Counted from the stretch's first letter, positions 1 to 7,766 are shown. The stretch is 24,268 nucleotides of DNA from Accumulibacter sp. (GCA_031274075.1 JAISQQ010000189.1:1-24268); one strand, 5' to 3'. Program-made: numbers and translations. The notes: generated by a model from the sequence alone, not told the origin.

Positions 1-219
1 GAAAATAGCCGGCACTGGGTGCTCGATGTCACTTTCCACGAAGACGCTTGCCGAGTACGCCACGGCCATGCCCCACAGAACTTCTCGGCTTGGCGCAAGT
101 TCGCGCTGACGCTGTTGAAGAACGACACCACCTATCCCAAACGCAGCTTACGTTCTCGGCGAAAAACCACCGATCGCCTTCCCCAATTTCGCGCTTCTTT
201 ACTCGGATTGCCTTCCTAA
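1..219 (+). CDS. ISAs1-family transposase, C-terminal fragment (5' end outside window)
   Basis: The reading frame is open from the first base of the window and ends at TAA 217-219. The residues (HWVLDVTFHEDACRVR, then NFSAWRKFALTLLKND and a basic tail) are the typical C-terminal end of ISAs1-family DDE transposases, which carry a conserved LDVxFxED motif followed by an HAPxNxxxLRxxAL stretch. Only about 72 residues are visible, so whether the full gene is intact cannot be judged. A terminal inverted-repeat-like sequence starts directly after the stop, so this is the right end of the element. The GTG at 19 is not a true start because conserved residues precede it. Confidence 0.8.
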   Translation, partial: ENSRHWVLDVTFHEDACRVRHGHAPQNFSAWRKFALTLLKNDTTYPKRSLRSRRKTTDRLPQFRASLLGLPS

Positions 220-220
220 A

Positions 221-240
221 AGTCAAATGCGATAGCCCTG
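221..240. repeat. Right terminal inverted repeat of the ISAs1-type element
   Basis: Immediately after the transposase stop, the sequence read from the outside inward (minus strand) is CAGGGCTATCGCATTTGACT. A CAGGG start is what I recall for ISAs1-type ends, and the position, a few bases past the transposase stop, fits the right end of such an element. The left end and any target duplication lie outside the window, so the boundary at 240 is inferred from this motif alone. Confidence 0.55.
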
Positions 241-570
241 GGTGGTCCCTGTTTTCCAGACAATAGTTTAAGCTGTGCTCTGTCATGAGGACGAGCCAGA
301 ATGAGCGAAGCGAAGAAACGGAAATATTACAGCCCGGAATTCAAGGCAAAGCCTGGACTTGAAGCGGTGCGTGGGGTAAAGACGATCAACGAGATCGGTC
401 AGGAGTACGGAGTACATCCGATTCTGGTTGGACAGTGGAAGAAAGAGATCCAGGAGCAAGCCAGCCTCTTGAAGAAGTGGAACCGGGGCAGCGCCGTCCA
501 GCTGCGAGTGAAGTTGAATGTACCGCTTAAACTAACCGATTTACTGTCTTGACTTATGGGTCCGCTATAG
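241..570 (+). mobile_element. IS3-family element remnant with the interior deleted
   Basis: The segment begins with GGTGGTCCCTGTTTTCCAGACA and ends with GTCTTGACTTATGGGTCCGC. Read as inverted ends, these are similar (tGGTCCC...CCAGACA against cGGACCC...CAAGACAG), as in IS3-family termini. Between them lies the 5' part of an orfA and then directly a short tail that looks like the 3' end of such an element. All of orfB, about 0.8-0.9 kb in this family, is missing, so it is a dead internal-deletion derivative. It touches the ISAs1 end at 240, which suggests one element inserted into or beside the other. Confidence 0.5.
301..552 (+). pseudogene. Truncated IS3-family transposase orfA (HTH protein)
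   Basis: Residues 1-58 ([20 protein letters not shown] through [20 protein letters not shown]) are a clear HTH_Tnp_1 domain, the DNA-binding OrfA of IS3-family elements of the IS51/IS1400 kind. A Pro replaces the usual hydrophobic residue in the EFKAKxGLEA helix. After about residue 60 ([11 protein letters not shown]) the sequence no longer matches the usual ASxLFExKRG continuation, which indicates a frameshift or deletion junction. The frame then runs into the element's 3' terminal DNA and stops at 550-552. No OrfB catalytic domain follows, so the gene is not functional for transposition. Confidence 0.7.
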
Positions 571-605
571 TCACATCCAGATTCCAGGATGAAAACACAA
601 ATCGG

Positions 606-1868
606 CTATTGTGAACAACAAGCATTGGCACTGTGCTCGATCTGATCGTGCCGCGACTGCGCGGTGATTTCGCGCAGGCAGTCGAGGAAAACGGCATGCG
701 CCCGTGTCGGCAACCAGTTGCCGCGGGTCGTTATGCCCTTGAGTAGCACGTCGTCGAGATAAGGGTAGCGAAGCTCGGCTAAAATACCAAGGTCCAGGTC
801 GTATTGCACCTCGGAGCGGGTCATCAGCGTGATCGTGTCTGATCTGAGCAGTAGTGTCCGGCTCATGGTCAGCGAAGAGGTTTCGAGGTGAAAGCGCGGG
901 CGCGTCTGCATTCCGTCGAAGATTGCCTCGATCCGGGTACGCCGTGGCGTGCCCATGGAAGGCACCACCCATTGGTAACGCGCAAGGTCGGCGGGCGTGA
1001 CCTCGTCGCGTTCAGTAAGCGGGTGCCTGGGCCGTGCGGCCATGCAGTAGCTGTCGCGGAACAGGATTTCTTCACTGATGTCGCCGGCCCAGTCGGGCTT
1101 GTGCAGCATTCCGAAGATCATGTCGATCCGGCTATTGGTCAGATCCGCGAGCAGCTTGTGATATTCGCCCAGGACGAGCCGCACCTTGACGGACGGATGG
1201 GAGGCCATGAAGCGCCGCGTGGCCTCAGCCAGTTCATATGAGCCGGCCATCGGCAGCGCCCCCACGATGATCTCGAGGCTCCCGGTTTCCGCCGCATGCG
1301 GGATCTCGCCGTGCGCAAGTTCGATCTCACGCATCGCCCGACGAAACTCGCGGGCGAGGAAATCGCCGGTCTTGTTGGGGATCGGTCCCCGTGCCGTGCG
1401 GTCGAACAACGGCTTGCCGAGCGCACGTTCGAGCGCCCGAACCGAGCGGAACAGCGAGGCGGGCGAGAGGCCAAGGCTCTGGGCGATCTCGCTCACGCAT
1501 CCCAGATCGCTGGTCGCGATGAGCGAGCGCATCTGCGTACCGGTTATCAGCCGGTCCACCTGCGGTATTTTGCGCTCCGGCCCGCTCCCATGCCGCCCCA
1601 GGACCTGCGTGATCGCCGTGTCGAGGATATCGAAGAAGCGGTCGATCCGCAGCAGGTATTGTTTGCCTATCGCCGTTGGATGGGTACCTGTGGCGCAGCG
1701 CTCGAAGATCGGAGTACCAATCTCCGCCTCGAGGTTGGCCACCGCCTGCGTGACTGCCGGCTGCGAGGTATAAAGTTTCCGCGAGGCGCAGCTCACTCCG
1801 CCCACCATACCGATCACTTGCGCCATCCGTAGATGGCGCAGGTTAGGAGTTTCCACGAACTGGAACAT
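606..1868 (-). CDS. LysR-type transcriptional regulator with two N-terminal HTH domains
   Basis: This 420-residue protein is about 100 residues longer than a usual LysR regulator (about 300). Two HTH_1 modules are visible. The first is at residues 10-70 (NLRHLRMAQVI, SQPAVTQAVANLEAEIGTPI, FERxATGTHPTAIGKQ). The second is at about 112-170 (QMRSLIATSDLGCVSEIAQS, LSPASLFRSVRALERALGKP, LFDRTARGPIPNKTG). The effector-binding domain occupies about 185-410 (SLEIIVGALPMAGSYELAEA onward). ATG 1868 was chosen because it sits just ahead of the first HTH; in-frame starts reach back to 1973 but add a non-conserved leader. The gene is divergent from the semialdehyde dehydrogenase at 2285, its probable target. 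The ligand cannot be read from the sequence. Confidence 0.85.
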   Translation of the reverse strand: MFQFVETPNLRHLRMAQVIGMVGGVSCASRKLYTSQPAVTQAVANLEAEIGTPIFERCATGTHPTAIGKQYLLRIDRFFDILDTAITQVLGRHGSGPERKIPQVDRLITGTQMRSLIATSDLGCVSEIAQSLGLSPASLFRSVRALERALGKPLFDRTARGPIPNKTGDFLAREFRRAMREIELAHGEIPHAAETGSLEIIVGALPMAGSYELAEATRRFMASHPSVKVRLVLGEYHKLLADLTNSRIDMIFGMLHKPDWAGDISEEILFRDSYCMAARPRHPLTERDEVTPADLARYQWVVPSMGTPRRTRIEAIFDGMQTRPRFHLETSSLTMSRTLLLRSDTITLMTRSEVQYDLDLGILAELRYPYLDDVLLKGITTRGNWLPTRAHAVFLDCLREITAQSRHDQIEHSANACCSQ

Positions 1869-2217
1869 GGTGTCATCCCGGATATTTCTTGGCAGAGATC
1901 GGAAATTCTTGCAGGCCATCGTACAGGTCAAACCTTGGCGAGTCCCCCGGCTGAGCCGAAGGCTTACCTCCATGAGCTATTTGTATCTGTCGGAGAGGCT
2001 TTGGACAGGGTCACGCCAAAGGATGCCGAGGGATGGTTTGACTCATGCGGATTATTTTACAGGATCACTATATTTCCGCAATTGAGAGCCGGTAGCAGGA
2101 GGTCCGGAAGCGCGGCCAGCCATAGAAACTCTCTCGAAGGCATAGAATTTTCTGCGCCGGGATGGAAATCAGCCGGCAAACCGGGCAGACTCAAAAAGCC
2201 AAATGGCGCATAAAAGT

Positions 2218-2236
2218 TTTGCGACCGCGCCGCAAA
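2218..2236. promoter_or_regulatory. Candidate LysR-type operator upstream of the dehydrogenase
   Basis: TTTGCG (2218-2223) and CGCAAA (2231-2236) form a 6-bp inverted repeat with a 7-base centre, 48 bases before the dehydrogenase start. This has the size and dyad symmetry of LysR-regulator boxes (T-N11-A inside an interrupted palindrome) and lies in the 416-base divergent region 1869-2284. No convincing -35/-10 pair was identified there. The assignment to the divergent LysR gene is inference. Confidence 0.3.
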
Positions 2237-2284
2237 GTCCAAGGTTCTGGCGGCGTGGCTGCGTACACAAAAAAGGAGTTCCCC

Positions 2285-3811
2285 ATGAGCATCGCATCCC
2301 CATTCTTCCCCCACGGCAAGCACTTCGTCGCCGGCGCACGGATTGCGACCGAGGCGCAGTTCCGTTCGTCTCCGGCCGCTGGCCCCGCGCATTCCTTCTC
2401 GACAGGCACGCCGGCGCGGGTCGACGAAGCCTGCCGCGCGGCCGAGGAAGCCTTCTCCTCCTTCGGCTACAGCGCGCGCGAGGAGCGCGCCGTCTTTCTC
2501 GAGACCATCGCGGATGAAATCGAGGCCCGCGCCGAGGCCATCACCGGAATCGGAACCCAGGAAACCGGCCTGCCCACTCCCCGCCTGGTCAGCGAACGCG
2601 GCCGCACCGTGATGCAACTGCGTCTCTTTGCGGCGCATATCCGGCTTGGTGACTACCTCGACCGCCGCCGCGACGCGGCGCTTCCCGAGCGTCAGCCCCT
2701 GCCGCGCCCCGATCTGCGGTTGATGCAGCGGCCCGTCGGCCCGGTCGCGGTCTTCGGCGCCTCGAACTTCCCGCTCGCCTTCTCCGTCGCGGGGGGCGAC
2801 ACCGCCTCGGCGCTGGCCGCGGGTTGTCCGGTCGTGGTCAAGGGACATTCCGCCCATCCCGGCACCTCCGAGATCGTCGCCGAAGCGGTGCTCGCCGCCA
2901 CCACCCGCCGCGGCCTGCATCCCGGCGTTTTCTCGCTCATCCAGGGCGGGCGCCGCGACGTGGGCGAGGCGCTCGTCCAGCATCCGCTGATCCGCGCCGT
3001 GGGTTTCACCGGCTCGCTGGCCGGGGGCCGCGCGCTCTTCGACCTCTGTGCGGCGCGTCCCGATCCGATCCCGTTTTTCGGCGAGCTGGGCTCGGTCAAT
3101 CCGATGTTCCTGCTTCCCGCCGCCGTGGCCGCCCGCGGCGAGGCGATCGGCCAGGGCTGGGCGGCTTCGCTGACCATGAGCGCGGGGCAGCTCTGCACCA
3201 ATCCCGGCATCGCCGTGGTCATGAGTGGCCCCGAGGGCGAAGCCTTCGCGGAAGCCGCCCGCGCGGCGTTGAGCCGGGTTCCGCCCCAGGTGATGCTCAC
3301 CGACGGCATCGCGGCCGCCTATCGCGCGGGGCGCGACCGCGTCGCCAGTGGCGCCGGTGTGCAGGCGCTATTCACCTCGACCTGCGATTTACGCCATGCC
3401 ACGCCCTACCTCTTCCGCGCCACCGGCAAAGATTGGCTCGGCAAGCACGCGCTCGCCGAAGAGGTCTTTGGCCCGCTCGGCCTGATCGTCACGGTGGAAA
3501 GCATCGGTGAGATGCTCGACCTCGCCCGTTCCCTGGCCGGCCAGTTGACCGCGAGCATTCACATGGATGACGCCGATACCGAGCTCGCCTGCGCGCTGTT
3601 GCCCATTCTCGAGCGCAAAGCCGGCCGTGTGCTGGCCAACGGTTTCCCCACCGGGGTGGAGGTCTGCGACGCGATGGTCCACGGCGGTCCCTACCCCGCC
3701 TCCACCAATTTCGGCGCTACTTCCGTCGGCACCCTCTCCATTCGCCGCTGGCTGCGTGCCGTTTGCTACCAGAACCTTCCCGAGCGCGTGTTGCCGAAGG
3801 ATCTTCTCTGA
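2285..3811 (+). CDS. 2,5-dioxovalerate (alpha-ketoglutarate semialdehyde) dehydrogenase
   Basis: This NAD(P)-dependent aldehyde dehydrogenase of 508 residues matches the KGSADH subfamily that oxidises 2-oxoglutarate semialdehyde to 2-oxoglutarate at the end of glucarate/galactarate, pentose and hydroxyproline degradation. Visible features are the cofactor-binding stretch RPVGPVAVFGASNFPLAFSV, the catalytic Glu267 in FFGELGSVNP and the nucleophile Cys304 in SAGQLCTNPG. The phrases GELGSxNPxF and QxCTNPG are typical of this subfamily. ATG 2285 is preceded by AAAAGGAG (2271-2278); an in-frame extension to 2162 has no such support. The next gene overlaps its stop. No dehydratase that would make the usual substrate is nearby, so the true semialdehyde in this locus is uncertain. 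Confidence 0.88.
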   Translation: MSIASPFFPHGKHFVAGARIATEAQFRSSPAAGPAHSFSTGTPARVDEACRAAEEAFSSFGYSAREERAVFLETIADEIEARAEAITGIGTQETGLPTPRLVSERGRTVMQLRLFAAHIRLGDYLDRRRDAALPERQPLPRPDLRLMQRPVGPVAVFGASNFPLAFSVAGGDTASALAAGCPVVVKGHSAHPGTSEIVAEAVLAATTRRGLHPGVFSLIQGGRRDVGEALVQHPLIRAVGFTGSLAGGRALFDLCAARPDPIPFFGELGSVNPMFLLPAAVAARGEAIGQGWAASLTMSAGQLCTNPGIAVVMSGPEGEAFAEAARAALSRVPPQVMLTDGIAAAYRAGRDRVASGAGVQALFTSTCDLRHATPYLFRATGKDWLGKHALAEEVFGPLGLIVTVESIGEMLDLARSLAGQLTASIHMDDADTELACALLPILERKAGRVLANGFPTGVEVCDAMVHGGPYPASTNFGATSVGTLSIRRWLRAVCYQNLPERVLPKDLL

Positions 3812-5043
3812 CATCGAAGCCACGCCGTCTCCCGGCCCAGCTACGCTTACTTCTCGGCACCCAGTTCGGCCGATTCTATGTCGGCAATGGCTTGTCGCTC
3901 GTTGGCACCTGGATGCAGCGCTTTGCCTGCGGCTGGCTGATCTGGGACTGGACCCATTCGGCCTTCTGGCTCGGCATCCTCGCCGCCGGGGATCTGCTGC
4001 CGGTCTTCGCCATCGGCCCCTTCGCCGGGGTCGCCGCCGACCGATGGGACAGGCTCAGGCAAAACATGCTGGCCCAGGCCGTCTCGGCCCTGTTCGCCGT
4101 GCTCACGGCGGTACTCCTGGGCACGGGCCACCTCGGTCTGGTCGGTCTCGTGCTGCTGATCACCGCGCAGGGCACCCTCTCCGCCATCATCCAGCCCGCC
4201 CGCCTCGCCATGATCCAGCAGATGGTCCCGCGCGAGGACGTGGGCGTCGCCGTGGCCCTCAATTCGGTGAATGTCAACCTGGCGCGACTGCTTGGACCCG
4301 CGGCGGCGGGAGCAATGATCCTGTACATGGACATCGTCTGGATCTTCGCCGTCAACGCGGCAGTCACCTTCCTCTTCGTGCTGATCCTCGCCCGGTTGCG
4401 CCTCGCCCCCCACCCGAGGCGTCCCGGCACCCGCACATTCCTTGGCGAGATGACGGAAGGCTTCGTCCATATCCTGCGCGACCAGGCGCTGTGGCTGATC
4501 CTGCTGGTGATGCTGTGCGGCGGCTCGATGGTGCGGGCAATGGTCGAACTGATGCCCGCCATCGCCGCCGGGACCTTTACCGATAACGCCACGGGCTTTG
4601 CCGTGCTTACCGGCGCAGTAGCGTTCGGCGCGGTGGTCTCGGGCCTGACCATGGTCTCCAGCAGCGCCGTGCGCCTGCTTTACGGCGTGCTGCTGTGGTG
4701 GGGCATCGGCGCGGTGGCGGCGATCGTGCTTACCCAGGCGCAGAGTTCCGTGATAGCCGTGATCGCCGCCATGGGCATCGGCTTCACTGTCACCCGCGCT
4801 CTGGTGTCGACTCAAACCTTCGTACAGTTGACCACCCCGGACGGGCTGCGCGGGCGGGTGTTGAGCGTGCATGGCCTCATTGCCCGCGGAAGCCCGGCCC
4901 TCGGAGCCTTGGTCATCGGCTTCGCCGCCGACCGGATTGGCCTCGTCCGCGCCGTCGAGGTTTCCTCGGGCGCGCTGATCCTTTTGTTCCTCGCGCTCGT
5001 CCCAATGACCCGCCGCGCCGCGCTGAAGGTGACTGACAGGTGA
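3808..5043 (+). CDS. MFS transporter, EntS/MFS_3-like, probably starting at a CTG
   Basis: The product is a roughly 411-residue inner-membrane protein with 11-12 hydrophobic segments. Its N-terminus, with FYVGNGLSLVGTWMQRFACG, is the LxSxxGxWMQ signature of the MFS_3/EntS group, and FAGVAADRWDRLRQN carries the loop 2-3 GxxADRxxRR motif. These are usually drug, siderophore or metabolite exporters driven by proton gradient. No ATG lies near the start. A TTG at 3763 has no ribosome site, whereas CTG 3808-3810 overlaps the dehydrogenase stop as CTGA and is preceded by GAAGGA at 3796-3801. This arrangement implies translational coupling. The stop falls inside a repeat array. The substrate is unknown; export of an acid intermediate is only a guess. 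Confidence 0.8.
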   Translation: MTSKPRRLPAQLRLLLGTQFGRFYVGNGLSLVGTWMQRFACGWLIWDWTHSAFWLGILAAGDLLPVFAIGPFAGVAADRWDRLRQNMLAQAVSALFAVLTAVLLGTGHLGLVGLVLLITAQGTLSAIIQPARLAMIQQMVPREDVGVAVALNSVNVNLARLLGPAAAGAMILYMDIVWIFAVNAAVTFLFVLILARLRLAPHPRRPGTRTFLGEMTEGFVHILRDQALWLILLVMLCGGSMVRAMVELMPAIAAGTFTDNATGFAVLTGAVAFGAVVSGLTMVSSSAVRLLYGVLLWWGIGAVAAIVLTQAQSSVIAVIAAMGIGFTVTRALVSTQTFVQLTTPDGLRGRVLSVHGLIARGSPALGALVIGFAADRIGLVRAVEVSSGALILLFLALVPMTRRAALKVTDR

Positions 5044-5045
5044 TT

Positions 5046-5139
5046 GTCAGGTGACAGGTGTCAGGTGTCAGGTAACGGGTGACGGGAAGGTAAAAACATT
5101 GGGACGGCGCAGCCGCCCGCTTGTCACCTGTCACCTGAC
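5046..5139. repeat. Heptamer array with a 15-bp inverted partner
   Basis: After the transporter stop, 7-base units of the type AGGTGTC/AGGTGAC are repeated about five times (5046-5085). The 15 bases at 5046-5060 (GTCAGGTGACAGGTG) occur again in perfect inverted orientation at 5125-5139, giving a possible hairpin with a 64-base loop. It may serve as a transcription end after the MFS gene or be a mobile palindromic repeat. It has no T-tract, so a classical intrinsic terminator is not supported. Confidence 0.6.
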
Positions 5140-5196
5140 CACGATCCTCTCTTGAACGTAAAGTCGACCTTTGTGCGTGAAAACAGCGACGGTTCG

Positions 5197-5339
5197 GTAG
5201 GGCGGGAAAGCGCGGCGCTTTACCAATGATCCTTTTCACGGCGCAACGCGCCGCACGATTCAAAGGCCGCAGAATAATAGAGGCGGCTGCGCCGCCGGAG
5301 AGAACGACCGGCGGGAGGTACTGCGCTTTTCCGCCCTAC
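5197..5339. repeat. MITE/REP-like element bounded by 16-bp inverted repeats
   Basis: GTAGGGCGGGAAAGCG (5197-5212) is matched on the other strand by CGCTTTTCCGCCCTAC (5324-5339) with one mismatch. A smaller hairpin GGCGGC-TGC-GCCGCC lies inside (5283-5297). The 143-base unit has no credible coding content and looks like a non-autonomous palindromic repeat. The GTAGGGCGGAAAAGCG kind of terminus is, from general knowledge, frequent in betaproteobacterial intergenic regions. Confidence 0.5.
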
Positions 5340-6081
5340 GGGGTGCGCCAACGGTCTGGCGCCCACGCCCAAGCGAGCCGGAGACCCGCGCCCCAGGAAA
5401 ATCACCACGATGCCAACGACGCCACAGAGTGCGATGGCCTTGCCGCGCTCCCGGAAAAGATCGTGAACAGGTTCTGAAACCCGAGCCGGCTTTACGTTGG
5501 GGTTCGCTTTGTTCACCCCATCCATGCCTTGCCAATCCGCCGCATTCAGACCTTGCGCCGTTTCAAGAACAATGGCATTCATGCGATCGTCCTGTCTGAA
5601 ACGACGGCATAGCCGGCTCTCGAAGATTCGTTCTCTCCTGGTTCGCAAAACCCACGAATTCTTTCGACAACGTGACGACCTGGTCAGTGTTCCTCCGGAG
5701 CGGCGCACAAAGAATATGGCAACGGCAAATTGACGATACTTCGCGGGAAAGCAGGGAACGGAATCTTCAGACAAGCTGTCATAAAAATGGCTCGCCATTC
5801 CCATTGCCTCATTCAGAACCTCTTTAACCGTCTACTCAAGTAGAAAGCTGTTTTTCTCAATGGATATGACGGAAATGTGCAGGCAGAATCCGAACGTGTT
5901 CATTTGAACGCGATTTGAAGACAGCGTGATTCAACACCATGACGGCGGCTGTCTCCAGAATATTTCTGTGGTATGTCATGGGACGAATCAACGAAGGAAA
6001 CGTCGAATGAATCTTTCCCGGAATCCTGGGTTCTCGTTTCGCTGTGATGATGTTCAATTTAATCTTTCTTTGGAGAAGAGG
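5340..6081. other. Gene-poor intergenic stretch upstream of the porin
   Basis: No recognisable gene was found. A minus-strand frame starting at ATG 5582 (MNAIVLETAQGLNAADWQGM onward) has an AGGA 7 bases upstream and one hydrophobic segment (AIALCGVVGIVVIFLG). It then reads straight into the palindromic repeat at 5339, so it is at best a small membrane protein whose 3' end was replaced by the repeat, or a remnant. A short palindrome CTACT-CA-AGTAG occurs at 5832-5843. The last 200 bases must contain the porin promoter and leader, but no clear -35/-10 pair was assigned. Confidence 0.4.
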
Positions 6082-7317
6082 ATGGCTATGAAACTCAAGA
6101 CTGTGGCAGTATGCGTCGGCGCGGCCCTGACTACACCGGTGTTGGCTCAGCAAAGCACGACCAATGTCACCATATACGGCCAGCTGGATCAGGCGATCGA
6201 GTACATCAACAAGGCGGGAGCCAAATACGGTACCACCGACACTACGATCAAGGATAGATTCCGCCTGAGTCCGGGGATGGTGACTTCCATGTGGGGAATT
6301 CGCGGCACGGAAAACCTGGGCGGGGGTCTGAAAGCCATATTCAACCTGGAAGGCGGCTTTTCGCCGGAGGACGGCACACAGAGCCAAGGAGGGCGTCTTT
6401 TTGGACGGCAGGCGTATGTCGGCCTCGACGACCCGAAATGGGGACGCTTCACGCTCGGCCGGCAATACAGCATGCGCTATTACGCCGTCGCGGCGCTCAA
6501 TCCGTTCGGCACCGGTACGCACGGGCTGGCCACGTTGGACGACAGGACGGGCGACGCGCGTACCGATAACCTCATCGCCTACCGCAACCGTTTCGGCAAT
6601 TTCGAGCTCGGCGTGGATTACAGCGCCGGCCGCAGCGGCGCCACCGGCGGCACCTCGTCCGTCGCCGCCAATTGCGGGAATGAAGTCGCCCACGCCACGA
6701 CGAATTGCCGGGCGTGGGGGGTACTGGTCAAGTACGACACGGAGAACTGGGGCATATCCAGCGGCTATGAACGTAATTATGGCGGCGCCAATGCATACAA
6801 CCTCACCGAGACGGACATGAGGGAGAGCCGGGCCATCCTGGGCGGCTATCTCAAATACAAGGGCGGCACGTTCGGCCTGGGTTGGCTGAGGCGCCACAAC
6901 GAAGGCGTATTCAGCGGCTTGGGAAGCGCCACCAGCAGCAAAGCGGTAGCCAATGGAGGATTACCCGCTACTGCCGGTAGAGGAAATCTGATGTTTGATC
7001 CGGAGAGCGACCTGGTCTGGCTGTCTTGGTCGATGCCTGTGGCCGACAAGTTGTCCTTCGACGGCGTACTGGGGCAACTCAAATACAGGGGCTCATACGA
7101 GGGGACATTCGGGTCTTCGACCGAGAAGGCGCAGATGATCGTACTGCGCGGCGTTTACTCGCTCTCGCGGCGGACGGCACTCTACGTGAGCGCGGAACAC
7201 ATGGACAACAAGGGCAAGTACGGCAATTACTCGGCGAGCAACGCCGTGACCAAGCCCGCCACCGATGGCGGCGGCGCACAGCTCTCCGTCCTGACAGGCA
7301 TCCGGCATCGGTTCTGA
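6082..7317 (+). CDS. General porin, Gram-negative Porin_4/OmpC-like, outer membrane
   Basis: The protein has 411 residues with an N-terminal Sec signal (KLKTVAVCVGAALTTPVLA, probable cleavage before QQS). The mature part begins NVTIYGQLDQAIEY, the usual first beta strand of betaproteobacterial trimeric porins, and contains the SMWGIRGTENLGGGLKAIFN and FGRQAYVGLDDPKWGRFTLG motifs. It ends IRHRF with the C-terminal Phe needed for outer-membrane assembly. Two Cys residues about 15 apart (AANCGNE, TNCRAW) suggest a disulfide-closed outer loop. GGAG at 6072-6075 serves ATG 6082; ATG 6088 is an equally plausible start. It would pass small anionic solutes into the periplasm, and its position beside acid-catabolism genes fits that role, though a specific substrate is not shown. 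Confidence 0.92.
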   Translation: MAMKLKTVAVCVGAALTTPVLAQQSTTNVTIYGQLDQAIEYINKAGAKYGTTDTTIKDRFRLSPGMVTSMWGIRGTENLGGGLKAIFNLEGGFSPEDGTQSQGGRLFGRQAYVGLDDPKWGRFTLGRQYSMRYYAVAALNPFGTGTHGLATLDDRTGDARTDNLIAYRNRFGNFELGVDYSAGRSGATGGTSSVAANCGNEVAHATTNCRAWGVLVKYDTENWGISSGYERNYGGANAYNLTETDMRESRAILGGYLKYKGGTFGLGWLRRHNEGVFSGLGSATSSKAVANGGLPATAGRGNLMFDPESDLVWLSWSMPVADKLSFDGVLGQLKYRGSYEGTFGSSTEKAQMIVLRGVYSLSRRTALYVSAEHMDNKGKYGNYSASNAVTKPATDGGGAQLSVLTGIRHRF

Positions 7318-7331
7318 GGTTCTGACCATGC

Positions 7332-7563
7332 AAAGGCTCGCGCGGCATCCCGCCCCTCCCGGAATACGGCTGCTCATGGCGCCGATCGCCGCGCGAGCCT
7401 TTGGCTTTCTTCTTCAGGCAATACCCCGCATTTCCCGCCCCTTCCGGGAATGCCCCTTTTCATGGCAAGGGCTCGCGCGTCGTCCGGCATTTTCCACTCC
7501 TCTAGGAATGCGACTTCTCTCATGGCACTCACTGCTGCGCGAGCCCTTGGCTTTCTTCTTCAG
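7332..7563. repeat. Tandemly duplicated hairpin module downstream of the porin
   Basis: AAAGGCTCGCGCGGC (7332-7346) pairs perfectly with GCCGCGCGAGCCTTT (7388-7402), followed by GGCTTTCTTCTTCAG. A second, diverged copy has AAGGGCTCGCGC (7467-7478) pairing with GCGCGAGCCCTT (7537-7548), followed by the same TGGCTTTCTTCTTCAG tail. Within and between the copies a short motif of the form CATttcCCgCCCCTcccGGAATG recurs three times (near 7347, 7430 and 7489), each followed by CATGGC. The T/C-rich tails suggest a terminator-like function between the porin and the convergent LysR gene. It could equally be a family of dispersed repeats. Confidence 0.6.
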
Positions 7564-7766
7564 CGCGAAAGAACCAACCGAGGCAGTTGGCAGTACCGGC
7601 GCCGAGCCGCGCCACGCGGCACACGCCCGCGCATTCACAGGGCGGATCGGCTCTGGACCGCGTAATCCGCCGATCCATGTCTTGCGCGAAGAGATCAGCC
7701 TGGCGTGAAAGAACTTCTTTCATCCTCCGGGGCGGCGACAAGCGTCATGAACGTCAGGTCGAAAAA

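Noticed and set aside
3847..4872. Long minus-strand frame opposite the MFS gene
   Set aside because: Its composition, rich in His, Asp, Gln and Gly, is a typical antisense shadow of a GC-rich membrane-protein gene. The plus-strand frame has clear MFS motifs.
5220..5582. Minus-strand frame with one hydrophobic segment (MNAIVLETAQG start)
   Set aside because: The second half reads through the palindromic repeat and no family resemblance is seen. It was not annotated as a gene, only described in the intergenic entry.
7707..7721. Palindrome GAAAGAA-C-TTCTTTC near the LysR 3' end
   Set aside because: The symmetry is perfect but the sequence is low-complexity A/G-rich, and it lies behind the gene where an operator is not expected. 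It may be chance.
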